Positions 32,992-41,991 of a DNA stretch of 64,000 bases are shown here, one piece after another. The notes under the pieces are model-generated. The model was not told the DNA's origin. It did not search any database and was given only the letters and a program-made list of their open reading frames with translations. This DNA is from Corynebacterium sp. Marseille-P3884 (GTDB lineage Bacteria > Actinomycetota > Actinomycetes > Mycobacteriales > Mycobacteriaceae). A program made the translations under genes and the position numbers. The stretch is taken from the NCBI RefSeq assembly GCF_017942225.1, contig NZ_JAGKSD010000001.1:157959-221958 (forward strand), given 5' to 3'. How positions within the stretch are numbered: position 1 is the first letter of the stretch; each line of letters begins with the position of its first letter.

Positions 32992-33894
32992 GTGGCCGAA
33001 TCCCACTCCCGCGAACCGTTGGACGCGGTGCACTCTCGTCGCGTGCAACTGCCGCGGCCGAAGAACTCCGCCGGGCGCAATCTGCCTGCCGCGATCGCCG
33101 TGGGAGTAGGCCTTGCCGCACTTGTCCTGGTAGCCACGTACGTCGGGCCCGTCATGTGGTACCCGGTGGTGTGCACCGCTGCCGCGTTAGGCATGTGGGA
33201 GGTGCTCACACGTCTGCGCGAAAACGGCTACGGTGTCTACCGCTTCGTCGTGATTGTGCTCGGGCTGTGCATGATTGTCTCGACGTGGCAGTTCGGCTAT
33301 CCCGGACTTTTAGCGACATTCACGTTGAGCGCGCTGACTATCATGTTCGCGCGTTTATTCTTCAACGGGCGGCACAGTCCGCCGCGCAACTATTTGCGCG
33401 ATACAGCGGTGAGCATTTTCATCCTGGTGTGGATCGGATTGTTCGGTTCGTTCGCCGCGATGATCTCGCGTCTCGAGTCAGGGAACGTCACCGGCAGCTA
33501 TTTCATCGTCACGTTCATCTTGTGCGTGGTGGCCTCTGATGTCGGGGGCTATGTGTCCGGCGTTCTGTTCGGTTCCCACCCGATGGCGCCGGCGGTCAGC
33601 CCGAAGAAGTCCTGGGAAGGATTCGCCGGCTCCGTCACCTTCGGTGCGGTCGCAGGTGTGCTCAGCGGCATTTATCTGCTCGGTAGTCCGTGGTGGGCCG
33701 GGCTGGTGTTCGGACTCGGGATCGTCGTGTGCGCCACACTCGGCGACCTGGTGGAAAGCCAGTTCAAGCGCGAGCTCGGTCTCAAGGACATGTCCGGGTT
33801 GCTGCCGGGCCACGGCGGCATGATGGACCGCATCGACGGCATTCTTCCCGCCGCAGCCGCTACGTGGCTACTGATGAATGTCGTGGTTCTCTGA
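32992..33894 (+). CDS. cdsA: Phosphatidate cytidylyltransferase
   Basis: 300-residue membrane enzyme that makes CDP-diacylglycerol from phosphatidic acid and CTP. It has about seven to eight membrane segments. The family signature is at the C-terminus: SPKKSWEGFAGS near residue 203, then GDLVESQFKRELGLKDM and LPGHGGMMDRIDG. The GTG start lies 3 bp after frr, indicating an frr-cdsA operon. A basic cytoplasmic N-terminal tail precedes the first membrane segment. Confidence 0.96.
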   Translation: MAESHSREPLDAVHSRRVQLPRPKNSAGRNLPAAIAVGVGLAALVLVATYVGPVMWYPVVCTAAALGMWEVLTRLRENGYGVYRFVVIVLGLCMIVSTWQFGYPGLLATFTLSALTIMFARLFFNGRHSPPRNYLRDTAVSIFILVWIGLFGSFAAMISRLESGNVTGSYFIVTFILCVVASDVGGYVSGVLFGSHPMAPAVSPKKSWEGFAGSVTFGAVAGVLSGIYLLGSPWWAGLVFGLGIVVCATLGDLVESQFKRELGLKDMSGLLPGHGGMMDRIDGILPAAAATWLLMNVVVL

Positions 33895-33934
33895 TTAGAA
33901 AACGGGGCTGCGACGTGCCAGAATGGGGCTCGTC

Positions 33935-35044
33935 ATGAGTGATATTCCCAAGATCCAGTTGATCTCGCCGAAGCGCGGGATGCCGCCGAAGCACTTCGCA
34001 GACTTGAACGCGCAGGAGCGTATCGACGCCCTCGCGGACCTCGGCCTGCCCAAGTTCCGCGCCGACCAGATCGCCCGCCACTATTACGGGCGTTTCGAGG
34101 CGGACCCGTCGACCATGACGGACCTTCCCGCCGCGCAGCGCCAGGCTGTCAAGGATGCACTGTTCCCGCGGCTGCTCACTCCGGTCCGCACCGTCGAGAC
34201 CGACGAGGGCGATACCACCAAGACCCTGTGGCGCCTGCACGACGGAATCCTGCTGGAGTCGGTGCTCATGCGCTACCCGGGCCGCGCAACACTGTGTATT
34301 TCTTCGCAGGCAGGCTGCGGCATGGCGTGCCCGTTCTGCGCCACGGGCCAGGGCGGTCTCGACCGCAACTTGTCCACCGCGGAGATCGTCGACCAGGTCC
34401 GCGAGGCCGCCGCGATGATGGAGGCCGAGGGCGGCCGCCTGACCAACGTGGTCTTCATGGGCATGGGCGAGCCGCTGGCGAATTACAAGCGAGTCGTGTC
34501 CGCGGTGCGCCAGATTGTCTCGCCCGCACCGGCAGGCTTCGGCATTTCGCAGCGCAACGTCACGGTCTCCACGGTGGGGCTCGCCCCAGCGATCCGCAAG
34601 CTCGCAGACGAGGGGCTCAACGTCACGCTCGCTGTGTCCCTACACACGCCGGACGACGAACTGCGCGACACGCTCGTCCCGATGAACAACCGCTTCACGG
34701 TCGAGGACGTGCTCACATCCGCGCGCTATTACGCGGATCAAACAGGTCGCCGCGTGTCCATCGAGTACGCGCTCATCCGCGACATCAACGACCACGATTT
34801 CCGCGCGGACATGCTGGGGCGCAAGCTTCACGACGCACTCGGACCCCTCGTCCACGTCAACCTCATCCCGCTGAATCCGACACCGGGTTCGAAGTGGGAC
34901 GCTTCGCCGCGCGAGCGCCAGGACGAATTCGTCCGCCGCGTTATCGCCCAGGGCGTCACCTGCACGGTGCGCGACACGAAGGGCCAGGAGATCGCAGCGG
35001 CGTGTGGTCAGCTCGCAGCCGACGAGAAGCAAGCGGGGGCATAG
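33935..35044 (+). CDS. rlmN: Dual-specificity RNA methyltransferase RlmN
   Basis: 369 residues. Radical SAM enzyme that methylates C2 of A2503 in 23S rRNA and A37 of some tRNAs. The cluster motif [11 protein letters not shown] holds the three Cys ligands, and GEPLANY and [11 protein letters not shown] are typical. The catalytic Cys near the C-terminus is in [11 protein letters not shown]. The ATG at 33935 has GGGG 5-6 nt upstream and is preferred over 33923. Confidence 0.96.
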   Translation: MSDIPKIQLISPKRGMPPKHFADLNAQERIDALADLGLPKFRADQIARHYYGRFEADPSTMTDLPAAQRQAVKDALFPRLLTPVRTVETDEGDTTKTLWRLHDGILLESVLMRYPGRATLCISSQAGCGMACPFCATGQGGLDRNLSTAEIVDQVREAAAMMEAEGGRLTNVVFMGMGEPLANYKRVVSAVRQIVSPAPAGFGISQRNVTVSTVGLAPAIRKLADEGLNVTLAVSLHTPDDELRDTLVPMNNRFTVEDVLTSARYYADQTGRRVSIEYALIRDINDHDFRADMLGRKLHDALGPLVHVNLIPLNPTPGSKWDASPRERQDEFVRRVIAQGVTCTVRDTKGQEIAAACGQLAADEKQAGA

Positions 35045-35049
35045 GGTAT

Positions 35050-35691
35050 CTACCGCGTTGGAGTCATCACAGTAAAGTGCTGATCATTTCGGGGGTCTTC
35101 CAGTTCATCGATGGCTGCGATAGCGAGATCAGGCGCGGTGATGCTGGAGATCCCGGTGGCGTCTAGCAGCAGAGTATCGGTTCCACGCTCGTAGGTGCCT
35201 GTGCGCTCCCCGTCCATGAAGAAGGCCGGCGGACTGAGGTAAGTCCAATGCGTGTACGAGTGGCTGAGGCAGGTTTCAAACTGCTGCAGGCTAGCACGGG
35301 CTATAGCTTGCCACTCCGCCGGAACGAACTGCGGGTCATCGACCACTCTCGTGTTTCTCAAGTTCGGTGACCACAAGGGAGCAGATCCCCCGATGATCAA
35401 AACACGAGTGTTGCTCTGCTGAGCTGCGTCGAGAAGACTGAGTGTCAGGTCCACGACCTGCGACTCCATACCTTGTCCGGTCCTGACAGCGCACACGCAG
35501 GCGTCTACGGGTTTGAGTACTTCCGCAAGGGATTCGGTTTCACCGATATCCAGGGCGTGTGGCCTGATTAAAGGAGTGCCAGTTGCTTTGGGGCGCCGCG
35601 AGATTGCAAGCACCTCGTGTGAGCGTGCAGCTGCTTCCTGTGCAATAGCGCTACCCGCCATTCCGGTGCTTCCAAGAACCGCTATCTTCAT
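35050..35691 (-). CDS. NAD(P)-binding Rossmann protein (NmrA/SDR-like)
   Basis: 213 residues. The N-terminal dinucleotide-binding motif GSTGMAGSAIA and a second strand ending LIIGGSAPL place it in the atypical SDR group of NAD(P)H-binding proteins; the TYLSPPAFF segment resembles that group's active-site area. Its role is unknown. The start overlaps the EamA stop by 4 bp, so the two are one operon. Codon use is visibly less GC-biased than in the neighbouring rlmN and dxr genes, suggesting recent acquisition. Confidence 0.85.
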   Translation of the reverse strand: MKIAVLGSTGMAGSAIAQEAAARSHEVLAISRRPKATGTPLIRPHALDIGETESLAEVLKPVDACVCAVRTGQGMESQVVDLTLSLLDAAQQSNTRVLIIGGSAPLWSPNLRNTRVVDDPQFVPAEWQAIARASLQQFETCLSHSYTHWTYLSPPAFFMDGERTGTYERGTDTLLLDATGISSITAPDLAIAAIDELEDPRNDQHFTVMTPTR

Positions 35692-36623
35692 TTCGTTGCC
35701 TTTCTGATTTGTCCAGTGCGTCGAGGGGAGAGCTGCCCGGCCGCCATGGCGACGAGGGCAATGGCAAACCCAGTTAGTTGAATCATGTTGAATGCTTCAT
35801 TCGCGATGAGGGCACCGAGAGCCGCCGCAGTCAGCGGTGAAAGTAGGCCCAGAAGTGCTGTGGGTGTTACTGATAAGCGGCGAATTCCCGAGAACCACAA
35901 GGTGTAGGACACCAGGGCGCCCGCGAGCCCAAGCCAGAGGTAACCGACTACAGCTAGCCCGTCAATCACTGGAACACCGTCCACCCACAAAGCAGGAACG
36001 ACCAGCAGCAATCCCGCTGCAGTCAACTGCCATCCAGCAAATCCGACAGCACTCACCGATCTCGGCCGGCCCCATTTTTTCGTCAGAACTACGCCGAGCC
36101 CCATTGATGCCGCACTAGTCATCCCAGTCAGTACACCTATGGGATCAACCGAGGCTGCGGGCCCCAAGACCACCATGGCAATACCGACCACACCGGCTAC
36201 CGCCCAAAATAGGCGCCAAATAGACAAAGCATCCTGAAGGATGACGATGGCCAGGAAAGCGACCACGATGGGTTGAACTGAGCCAAGCGTCGCCGCGACA
36301 CCACCTGGCAGCCGTTGAGCAGTGATGAAAAGCAGCGGGAAAAACACCGCCATATTCAGTCCACCGAGTACAAAGCTTTTCCACCACCAATCTCCTTTGG
36401 GAAGCTGGCGAGAAACGACTAAGGCGATGAGGCCAGCGGGCAGAGTTCTCATCAGCGCAGAAAACATCGCGTGACCGTGAGGAAGCGCGTGCGTTGTGAC
36501 AATGTATGTGGTGCCCCACACAACGGGCGCCGTCGCGGTCAGGAGGATCAGACCAATATCGGGCGGTTTGCTTCTGCCGAGGCCAGGGTCTGCATGGGTC
36601 TTGGATGCCGAGTTGTTAGACAT
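35688..36623 (-). CDS. EamA (DMT) family exporter
   Basis: About 311 residues with ten membrane helices in two EamA repeats (APVVWGTTYIVTTHALP in the first, AGALVSYTLWFSGI in the second). Relatives export amino acids or other metabolites; the substrate is unknown. The ATG at 36623 is preferred; the longer frame would need TTG at 36659. It overlaps the next gene by 4 bp. It is divergently transcribed from a LysR regulator, the usual arrangement for a regulator-controlled exporter. Confidence 0.88.
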   Translation of the reverse strand: MSNNSASKTHADPGLGRSKPPDIGLILLTATAPVVWGTTYIVTTHALPHGHAMFSALMRTLPAGLIALVVSRQLPKGDWWWKSFVLGGLNMAVFFPLLFITAQRLPGGVAATLGSVQPIVVAFLAIVILQDALSIWRLFWAVAGVVGIAMVVLGPAASVDPIGVLTGMTSAASMGLGVVLTKKWGRPRSVSAVGFAGWQLTAAGLLLVVPALWVDGVPVIDGLAVVGYLWLGLAGALVSYTLWFSGIRRLSVTPTALLGLLSPLTAAALGALIANEAFNMIQLTGFAIALVAMAAGQLSPRRTGQIRKATK

Positions 36624-36700
36624 GGCACCAGCATGCGATGCCTGTATCGATGAATGCAACGCATATTGTTCATATGTTTAATGAGCTAGCATCATAGATC
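36624..36700 (+). promoter_or_regulatory. Divergent promoter region of the LysR-EamA pair
   Basis: 77 bp of AT-rich DNA. A palindrome CATAT-TGTTC-ATATG at 36662-36676 fits the T-N11-A type sites of LysR proteins. TAGCAT at 36687-36692 lies 8 nt before the LysR ATG and may be its -10. Confidence 0.45.
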
Positions 36701-37579
36701 ATGGAATTGCAACATATGCGGTACGTGGTCGCAGTGGCGGAGGAGGGGAGTTTCACCCGCGCCGCCGAACGCTGTTATGTCGTTCAATCAGCGCTTAGTC
36801 ACCAGATCAATGCATTGGAGCGTGAGATTGGAGTCCGGCTTTTTGCGCGTTCGTCGCGTCGAGTTGAGGTGACTGCGGCCGGGCAAGCTTTCATTGTGGC
36901 AGCTCGCGAAAGTCTCGCGGCGGCCGAACGAGCTATTGCGGGCGCGGCGGAGGCGGCGGGAACCGTTCGAGGGGAGTTGCGGATTGGAGTCATCCCGACC
37001 GTCGCCGCAGTCGACCTGCCGGAGCTGCTGGCGCGGTTTCATGCTCAGCACCCAGATGTCCGCATCTCTCTCCAGTCAGGTGGAAGCAATGAGTTCATCG
37101 CGCATATCAAGTCGGGTCGTTTACATGCGGCGTTCATGGGGCTCCCTGACAGTGAGGTGCCCGTTGAGTTAGCGCATCGGAAACTTTCGACGGAACGATT
37201 GGTTGCGGTTATTCCCGCTTCACACAGATTGGCCGGGAGAAGATCTGTGAAGCTATGCGATCTGCAGGATGAAACGTTCGTTGATTTCCCCAGTGGGTCC
37301 GCTGGGCGCGAGCAAACAGATGAAGCTTTCCGCAAAGCAGGCCTCGCTCGCACGGTGGGTTTCGAGGCAATGAGTGTCGAGCATTTCAGCGGTTTCATTC
37401 AGCAGGGACTAGGGGTGGCTTTATTGTCTTCCCGTGTCGTGCCCGAAGCTGCATCGATCAAACAGGTCACAGTGACAGACGGGCCGCAAAGAAGCGAGTA
37501 TCTGGCTTGGGATGACTTCAACCCGAGTCCAGCGACGACCGCGTTTGTGCGTTTAGTTGAGTCACTCGTAGCAGGGTAG
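36701..37579 (+). CDS. LysR family transcriptional regulator
   Basis: 292 residues. The N-terminal winged HTH is clear (MRYVVAVAEEGSFTRAAERCY...QSALSHQINALEREIGVRLF). An effector-binding domain from about residue 90 begins GELRIGVIPTVAAVDLPELL. Adjacent divergent genes suggest it controls the EamA exporter and its partner. Codon use is relatively AT-rich like those two genes. It ends 14 bp before a terminator that belongs to the opposite strand. Confidence 0.93.
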   Translation: MELQHMRYVVAVAEEGSFTRAAERCYVVQSALSHQINALEREIGVRLFARSSRRVEVTAAGQAFIVAARESLAAAERAIAGAAEAAGTVRGELRIGVIPTVAAVDLPELLARFHAQHPDVRISLQSGGSNEFIAHIKSGRLHAAFMGLPDSEVPVELAHRKLSTERLVAVIPASHRLAGRRSVKLCDLQDETFVDFPSGSAGREQTDEAFRKAGLARTVGFEAMSVEHFSGFIQQGLGVALLSSRVVPEAASIKQVTVTDGPQRSEYLAWDDFNPSPATTAFVRLVESLVAG

Positions 37580-37593
37580 TTAAGAAAAGCAAT

Positions 37594-37625
37594 GAAAAAC
37601 ACCCAGCCCAAGGGGGTCTGGGTGT
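37594..37625 (-). terminator. Rho-independent terminator of the DUF2631 gene
   Basis: ACACCCAG (37599-37606) pairs with CTGGGTGT (37618-37625). On the minus strand the stem is followed by TTTTT. It may also limit LysR read-through. Confidence 0.8.
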
Positions 37626-37653
37626 AAAGGCAGCTGCTATTTGAAGCGCAGAG

Positions 37654-38184
37654 CTACTTGTCCTCGACGTGCAGGGTTTCGCGGCGGTTCGGGATCTCCG
37701 GTGCGGCGATGACTTCGTCGAAGGCGGCGCCGGTGTGAGTGGAGTGGCCTGCGCCCACGGCGGTGCGCTGGCCGGCCGGAGCCTGCTGGCGAACCGTTGC
37801 CGGGTCGATGTTGAGGGCGCGCAGCTGGCTGTCGGTCAGCTCGGCGTAGCGGCCGGTCAGCGTGTGCTGCTCATGGGTCCAGTTCGGCTCGACGTGACCC
37901 TCCGGCTTGTTGTGGGCGGTGAGGGTGCGGACCTGGGAGAGCTCCGGACGCAGGGCGAACAGGATCAGACCGATCGCGATCAGCGCTGCGATGGAGATCA
38001 ACCAGATCGTCTCGACGTGGCCGCGGTGGTTACCGAAGTTGTAGCCGAGGAGGAACAGCACAGAAATCCAGCCGGCAATCTGAATGGTCTTCGGCGTCAG
38101 CTCGCTCCAGCCGAGCTTTGCCGACGGGACGTCGGCCTCGGAAACACCGTTGTACACCTGGGGTGCATCGTCCTTAGCGCTCAC
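37654..38184 (-). CDS. DUF2631 membrane protein
   Basis: 176 residues. Two membrane segments (IQIAGWISVLFLLGYNF, then TIWLISIAALIAIGLILFAL) lie in the middle, and a polar C-terminal half contains repeated Thr/His/Ala-rich sequence. It matches the DUF2631 family that actinobacteria encode beside dxr. Function unknown. The GTG at 38184 has AAGGAG 7 nt upstream; the longer upstream frame is spurious. A consensus -10 box precedes it. Confidence 0.85.
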   Translation of the reverse strand: MSAKDDAPQVYNGVSEADVPSAKLGWSELTPKTIQIAGWISVLFLLGYNFGNHRGHVETIWLISIAALIAIGLILFALRPELSQVRTLTAHNKPEGHVEPNWTHEQHTLTGRYAELTDSQLRALNIDPATVRQQAPAGQRTAVGAGHSTHTGAAFDEVIAAPEIPNRRETLHVEDK

Positions 38185-38217
38185 AGCACACTCCTTGCGT
38201 GAAATCAGTTCTTGTCC

Positions 38218-38223
38218 ATTATA
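38218..38223 (-). promoter_or_regulatory. Consensus -10 box of the DUF2631 gene
   Basis: TATAAT on the minus strand, 33 bp upstream of the GTG start; no strong -35 box. Confidence 0.55.
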
Positions 38224-38344
38224 TTGGCACACCGCTTGCACCCGCCGCGATTCATCCCCCCGAAAGTCGCCTGAAAGTCCGGGTGCGGCAAACGTTTGTT
38301 TGACCCCGCCATGAAGCCCGTGCGGTGTGTGTGAGAATAGAGCG

Positions 38345-39496
38345 GTGCGAAAAGTTCTCATCTTGGGGTCCACTGGGTCAATCGGTACGCAGGCGTTGGA
38401 GGTCATCGCTGCGGCGCCGGAGCAATTCGAGGTCGTCGGCATCGCTGCCGGGGGTTCGGACCCGCAGGCTGTCATTGCCCAGGCGAAGAGGTGGGGGCTG
38501 AAGGGGGATCAGGTGGGCGTCGCTAAGCAATCTGCGTCTGCTGTTGTCGCGGAAGCCCTCGGTGAGCCTGTGCGCGCGGGCGAGCACGCGGCGGAGGAGC
38601 TCGTGCGCGACATCGATGCGGACGTGGTGCTCAACGCGCTCGTCGGCTCGCTCGGCCTCGCGTCGACGCTGGCCACGCTCGACCGCGGCGCCGTGCTCGC
38701 CCTCGCGAATAAGGAATCCCTCGTTGCCGGCGGCGACTTGGTCACCGCGAAAGGCGGCGACATCGTGCCCGTCGACTCCGAGCACTCCGCGATGGCGCAA
38801 TGTTTGCGTGCGGGGCGCGCTGAGGACGTCGACCGCTACGTGCTCACCGCGTCCGGCGGGCCGTTCCGCGGCTGGACCCGTGAGCAAATGTGGGACGTCA
38901 CCCCCGCGCAAGCCGCCGCGCACCCGACGTGGTCGATGGGGCAGATGAACACGCTGAACTCCGCGACGATGATCAACAAAGGCCTCGAACTCATCGAAGC
39001 GACCCTGCTGTTCGGCATCTCCCCGGACATCATCGACGTCGTCGTGCACCCGCAGTCGATCGTGCACTCGATGGTGACGTTCAACGACGGCGCCACGATC
39101 GCGCAAGCCTCGCCGCCGTCGATGAAGATGCCGATCGCGCACGCGCTCGCGTGGCCTGGGCGTGTTGCGGGCGCGCAGCCGGCGCTCGACTTCCGCGAAG
39201 CCATGGATTGGCGCTTCGAGCCGCTCGACGAGTCGGCGTTTCCCGCGGTGCGTCTCGCGCGCGAGGTCGCGGCGGCGCGCGGCACCTACCCGGCGGTGTA
39301 CAACGCGGCCAACGAGGAAGCCGCGGCGGCGTTCCTCGCGGGACGGATCCGCTTCCCACAGATCGTGGACATCGTGGCTGAGGTGCTCGATTCGGCGTCC
39401 TCGTACGCAGTGGTACCGTCTTCCTTCGACGAAATCGTGGGCGTCGAAACCCAGGCCCGGCAGCGTGCCAATTCGCTTATCGACGCCACCTCCTAA
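38345..39496 (+). CDS. dxr: 1-deoxy-D-xylulose 5-phosphate reductoisomerase
   Basis: 383 residues. NADPH-dependent second step of the MEP isoprenoid pathway. Motifs: [13 protein letters not shown] (NADPH site), [11 protein letters not shown] near residue 120, [11 protein letters not shown] near 140, and the flexible loop with [20 protein letters not shown]. The GTG start at 38345 gives the expected N-terminus. The 3' end carries an iterated 11-mer encoding Leu-Ile-Asp. It is followed by rip1 and, one gene later, by ispG of the same pathway. Confidence 0.97.
   Translation: MRKVLILGSTGSIGTQALEVIAAAPEQFEVVGIAAGGSDPQAVIAQAKRWGLKGDQVGVAKQSASAVVAEALGEPVRAGEHAAEELVRDIDADVVLNALVGSLGLASTLATLDRGAVLALANKESLVAGGDLVTAKGGDIVPVDSEHSAMAQCLRAGRAEDVDRYVLTASGGPFRGWTREQMWDVTPAQAAAHPTWSMGQMNTLNSATMINKGLELIEATLLFGISPDIIDVVVHPQSIVHSMVTFNDGATIAQASPPSMKMPIAHALAWPGRVAGAQPALDFREAMDWRFEPLDESAFPAVRLAREVAAARGTYPAVYNAANEEAAAAFLAGRIRFPQIVDIVAEVLDSASSYAVVPSSFDEIVGVETQARQRANSLIDATS
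39475..39485 (-). repeat. Iterated 11-mer, copy 14
   Basis: GCTTATCGACG on the plus strand at the 3' end of dxr, in frame as Leu-Ile-Asp, four codons before the stop. Confidence 0.95.
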
Positions 39497-39517
39497 CCCC
39501 AGGAAGGCCACACCCCC

Positions 39518-40729
39518 ATGGGAGCATTTGTATTAGGCATCGTGCTCTTCGCCGTGTGCATCGCTTTGTCGATCGCGCTGCATGAGGCCGGGCATATGCT
39601 CACCGCGAAGGCGTTCGGAATGCGCGTGCGGCGGTTTTTCCTGGGCTTCGGCCCGACGCTTGCGTCCACGAAAAAAGGCGAGACTGAATACGGCATTGCG
39701 GCCCTGCCATTCGGCGGCTTCTGCGACATCGCCGGCATGACCGCGATGGACGATTTGAGCGCCGAGGAAGAGCCCCATGCCATGTACCGCAAGCCGTGGT
39801 GGCAGCGCGTGGCGGTGATGAGCGGCGGCATCGTGATGAACCTGCTGCTCGGTTTCATGGTCATCTACCTGTTGGCCGTGAGCTCCGGGATCCCGAACCC
39901 GTACGCCGACCGCACTCCGACTGTCGGGGAGCTGACCTGTACCTCCGACCAGGTCGACGAGACGAACGTCGCGGACTGCACCGGTGACGGTCCTGCCGCT
40001 GCGGCGGGGGTGCGCGCAGGCGACCGTCTTCTCACCGTCGACGGGGAGGAGCTGGAGTCGTTCGTTCAGCTACGTGACTACGTTCTCGCCCGTCCCGGCG
40101 ACACCGTTGTCCTTGGCGTGGAGCGTGGCGCGGAGAGTCTCGATATTCCGGTCGAGCTAGACGAAGTCGTCCGCTTCGGCGCTGACGGCCAGCCGTTCAC
40201 CGCGGGTGCGATCGGCATGGGGAACGCACCGGTTGCCGACGCCATGAAGCGCTTCGGGCCGGTCGAAGCAGTGCCGGCGGCGGGGCGTTTGTCGGGGGAG
40301 ATGATCTCGGCGAGCGTCAAAGGTTTGGCGGCGTTTCCGGGCAAAATCCCAGGCGTGGTCTCCGCGATTTTCGGCGGCGAGCGCGATGCCGAAGGCCCAA
40401 TCAGCGTCGTCGGCGCATCCCGCGCGGGCGGCGAACTGGCGGAGCGCAACCAGTGGGCGATCTTCTTCTCGCTGCTGGCCTCCCTGAACTTCTTCCTGGC
40501 GCTGTTCAATCTCGTTCCGCTTCCGCCTCTGGACGGTGGTCACATCGCCGTTGTCCTCTACGAAGCCGTCCGGGACCGGATCCGCCGGCTGCGTGGCCTA
40601 CCGCCGGGCGGACCCGTGAATTACGAGAAGCTCATGCCGCTGACCTACGCCATGGCGGCGCTACTGCTGGGGGTGGGCGTGCTCGTGATCATCGCGGACG
40701 TGACTAATCCGGTCCGATTGTTCGGGTAG
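39518..40729 (+). CDS. rip1: Site-2 intramembrane metalloprotease (M50, Rip1/RseP family)
   Basis: 403 residues. HEAGH at residues 22-26 in the first membrane segment and LPPLDGGH near residue 340 are the zinc-binding motifs of M50 proteases. A PDZ domain (about residues 150-215, AGVRAGDRLLTVDGEELESF) lies between. Homologues cleave anti-sigma factors within the membrane; Rip1 of mycobacteria sits in the same dxr-rip1-ispG order. The ribosome binding site is AGGAAGG upstream of the ATG. Confidence 0.95.
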   Translation: MGAFVLGIVLFAVCIALSIALHEAGHMLTAKAFGMRVRRFFLGFGPTLASTKKGETEYGIAALPFGGFCDIAGMTAMDDLSAEEEPHAMYRKPWWQRVAVMSGGIVMNLLLGFMVIYLLAVSSGIPNPYADRTPTVGELTCTSDQVDETNVADCTGDGPAAAAGVRAGDRLLTVDGEELESFVQLRDYVLARPGDTVVLGVERGAESLDIPVELDEVVRFGADGQPFTAGAIGMGNAPVADAMKRFGPVEAVPAAGRLSGEMISASVKGLAAFPGKIPGVVSAIFGGERDAEGPISVVGASRAGGELAERNQWAIFFSLLASLNFFLALFNLVPLPPLDGGHIAVVLYEAVRDRIRRLRGLPPGGPVNYEKLMPLTYAMAALLLGVGVLVIIADVTNPVRLFG

Positions 40730-40765
40730 CGCGCGTGGTTTGCGTGCGGTGTTAATCTTGGGGCT

Positions 40766-41929
40766 ATGAATCAACCTATCGGTTTGGGCATTCCGGAAGG
40801 GCCGCCGCCGACGCTGGCCCCGCGTCGTAAAACCCGCCAGCTGTTCGTCGGTGACGTTGGAGTCGGGTCCGATCACCCGATCTCTGTGCAGTCGATGACA
40901 ACGACGAAGACGCACGACATCAACGCCACCTTGCAGCAGATCGCGCAGTTGACGGCGACGGGCTGCGATATCGTGCGCGTGGCGTGCCCGAAGACGGTGG
41001 ATGCGGAGGCGCTGCCGGCGATCGCGAAGAAGTCGCCGATTCCGGTGATCGCGGACATTCACTTCCAGCCGAAGTACATTTTCGCGGCGATCGACGCCGG
41101 CTGCGCTGCCGTGCGCGTCAACCCGGGCAATATCAAGGAATTCGACGGCCGCGTCAAGGAGGTCGCGAAGGCAGCGGGAGATGCGGGCATCCCGATCCGC
41201 ATCGGCGTCAACGGCGGCTCCCTGGATAAGCGCCTGCTGGAGAAGTACGGCAAGGCGACTCCGGAGGCACTCGTCGAGTCCGCGATCTGGGAGGCCGGCC
41301 TGTTCGAGGAGCACGGCTTCGGCGATATCGCGATCTCGGTGAAGCACTCCGACCCGGTGCTGATGGTCGAGGCGTACCGCCAGCTCGCCGCGAAGACGGA
41401 CTACCCGCTGCACCTCGGCGTGACGGAGGCGGGCCCGAAGTTCATGGGCACGATCAAGTCGTCGGTCGCGTTCGGTGCGCTGCTCGCTGAGGGCATCGGC
41501 GACACCATCCGCGTGTCCCTGTCCGCGGACCCGGTAGAGGAGATCAAGGTCGGCGACCAGATCCTCCAATCGCTGAATTTGCGTCCGCGCAAGCTGGAGA
41601 TTGTTTCCTGCCCGTCGTGCGGTCGCGCTCAGGTGGACGTGTACAAGCTCGCGGAGGAAGTCACCGCGGGCCTGGAGGGCATGGAGTACCCGCTGCGCGT
41701 CGCGGTGATGGGCTGCGTCGTCAATGGTCCGGGTGAGGCGCGCGACGCTGACCTCGGTGTGGCGTCGGGCAACGGCAAGGGCCAGATCTTCGTCAAGGGC
41801 GAGGTCGTGGAGACCGTCCCGGAGTCGAAGATCGTGGAGACGCTCATCGCACACGCGGAGCGCATCGCAGAAGAGGAAGGCCTCGAGGAGATCGAGGGTG
41901 CTCGCGCGGAGGTCAAGGTTACAAAGTAG
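40766..41929 (+). CDS. ispG: 4-hydroxy-3-methylbut-2-enyl diphosphate synthase (IspG/GcpE)
   Basis: 387 residues. Iron-sulfur enzyme of the MEP pathway. The TIM-barrel part contains [15 protein letters not shown], and the cluster-binding part has SCPSCGRAQ near residue 282 and [14 protein letters not shown] near 316, giving three Cys ligands and a Glu. TAATCT at 40753-40758 lies 7 nt before the ATG (leaderless), although TGGGG is also close. A terminator follows. Confidence 0.97.
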   Translation: MNQPIGLGIPEGPPPTLAPRRKTRQLFVGDVGVGSDHPISVQSMTTTKTHDINATLQQIAQLTATGCDIVRVACPKTVDAEALPAIAKKSPIPVIADIHFQPKYIFAAIDAGCAAVRVNPGNIKEFDGRVKEVAKAAGDAGIPIRIGVNGGSLDKRLLEKYGKATPEALVESAIWEAGLFEEHGFGDIAISVKHSDPVLMVEAYRQLAAKTDYPLHLGVTEAGPKFMGTIKSSVAFGALLAEGIGDTIRVSLSADPVEEIKVGDQILQSLNLRPRKLEIVSCPSCGRAQVDVYKLAEEVTAGLEGMEYPLRVAVMGCVVNGPGEARDADLGVASGNGKGQIFVKGEVVETVPESKIVETLIAHAERIAEEEGLEEIEGARAEVKVTK

Positions 41930-41950
41930 AACGGGCGGGTTCTGAGAGTG

Positions 41951-41985
41951 GCAGCGTCGATAAGCATGTCGGCGCTGCTATTTTT
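41951..41985 (+). terminator. Rho-independent terminator after ispG, built around an iterated 11-mer
   Basis: GCAGCGTCGA (41951-41960) pairs with TCGGCGCTGC (41969-41978) with one G-U pair, loop TAAGCATG, then TATTTTT. The 11-mer forms part of the left arm and loop. The T run also reads TATTTT, 7 nt before the next ATG, and may double as that gene's -10. Confidence 0.85.
41955..41965 (+). repeat. Iterated 11-mer, copy 15 (in ispG terminator)
   Basis: CGTCGATAAGC within the stem and loop of the terminator. Confidence 0.95.
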
Positions 41986-41991
41986 ACGGCC

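Noticed and set aside
35862..35880. CTGATAAGCGG in the EamA gene as another iterated-motif copy
   Set aside because: Three mismatches to the 11-mer; within chance expectation.
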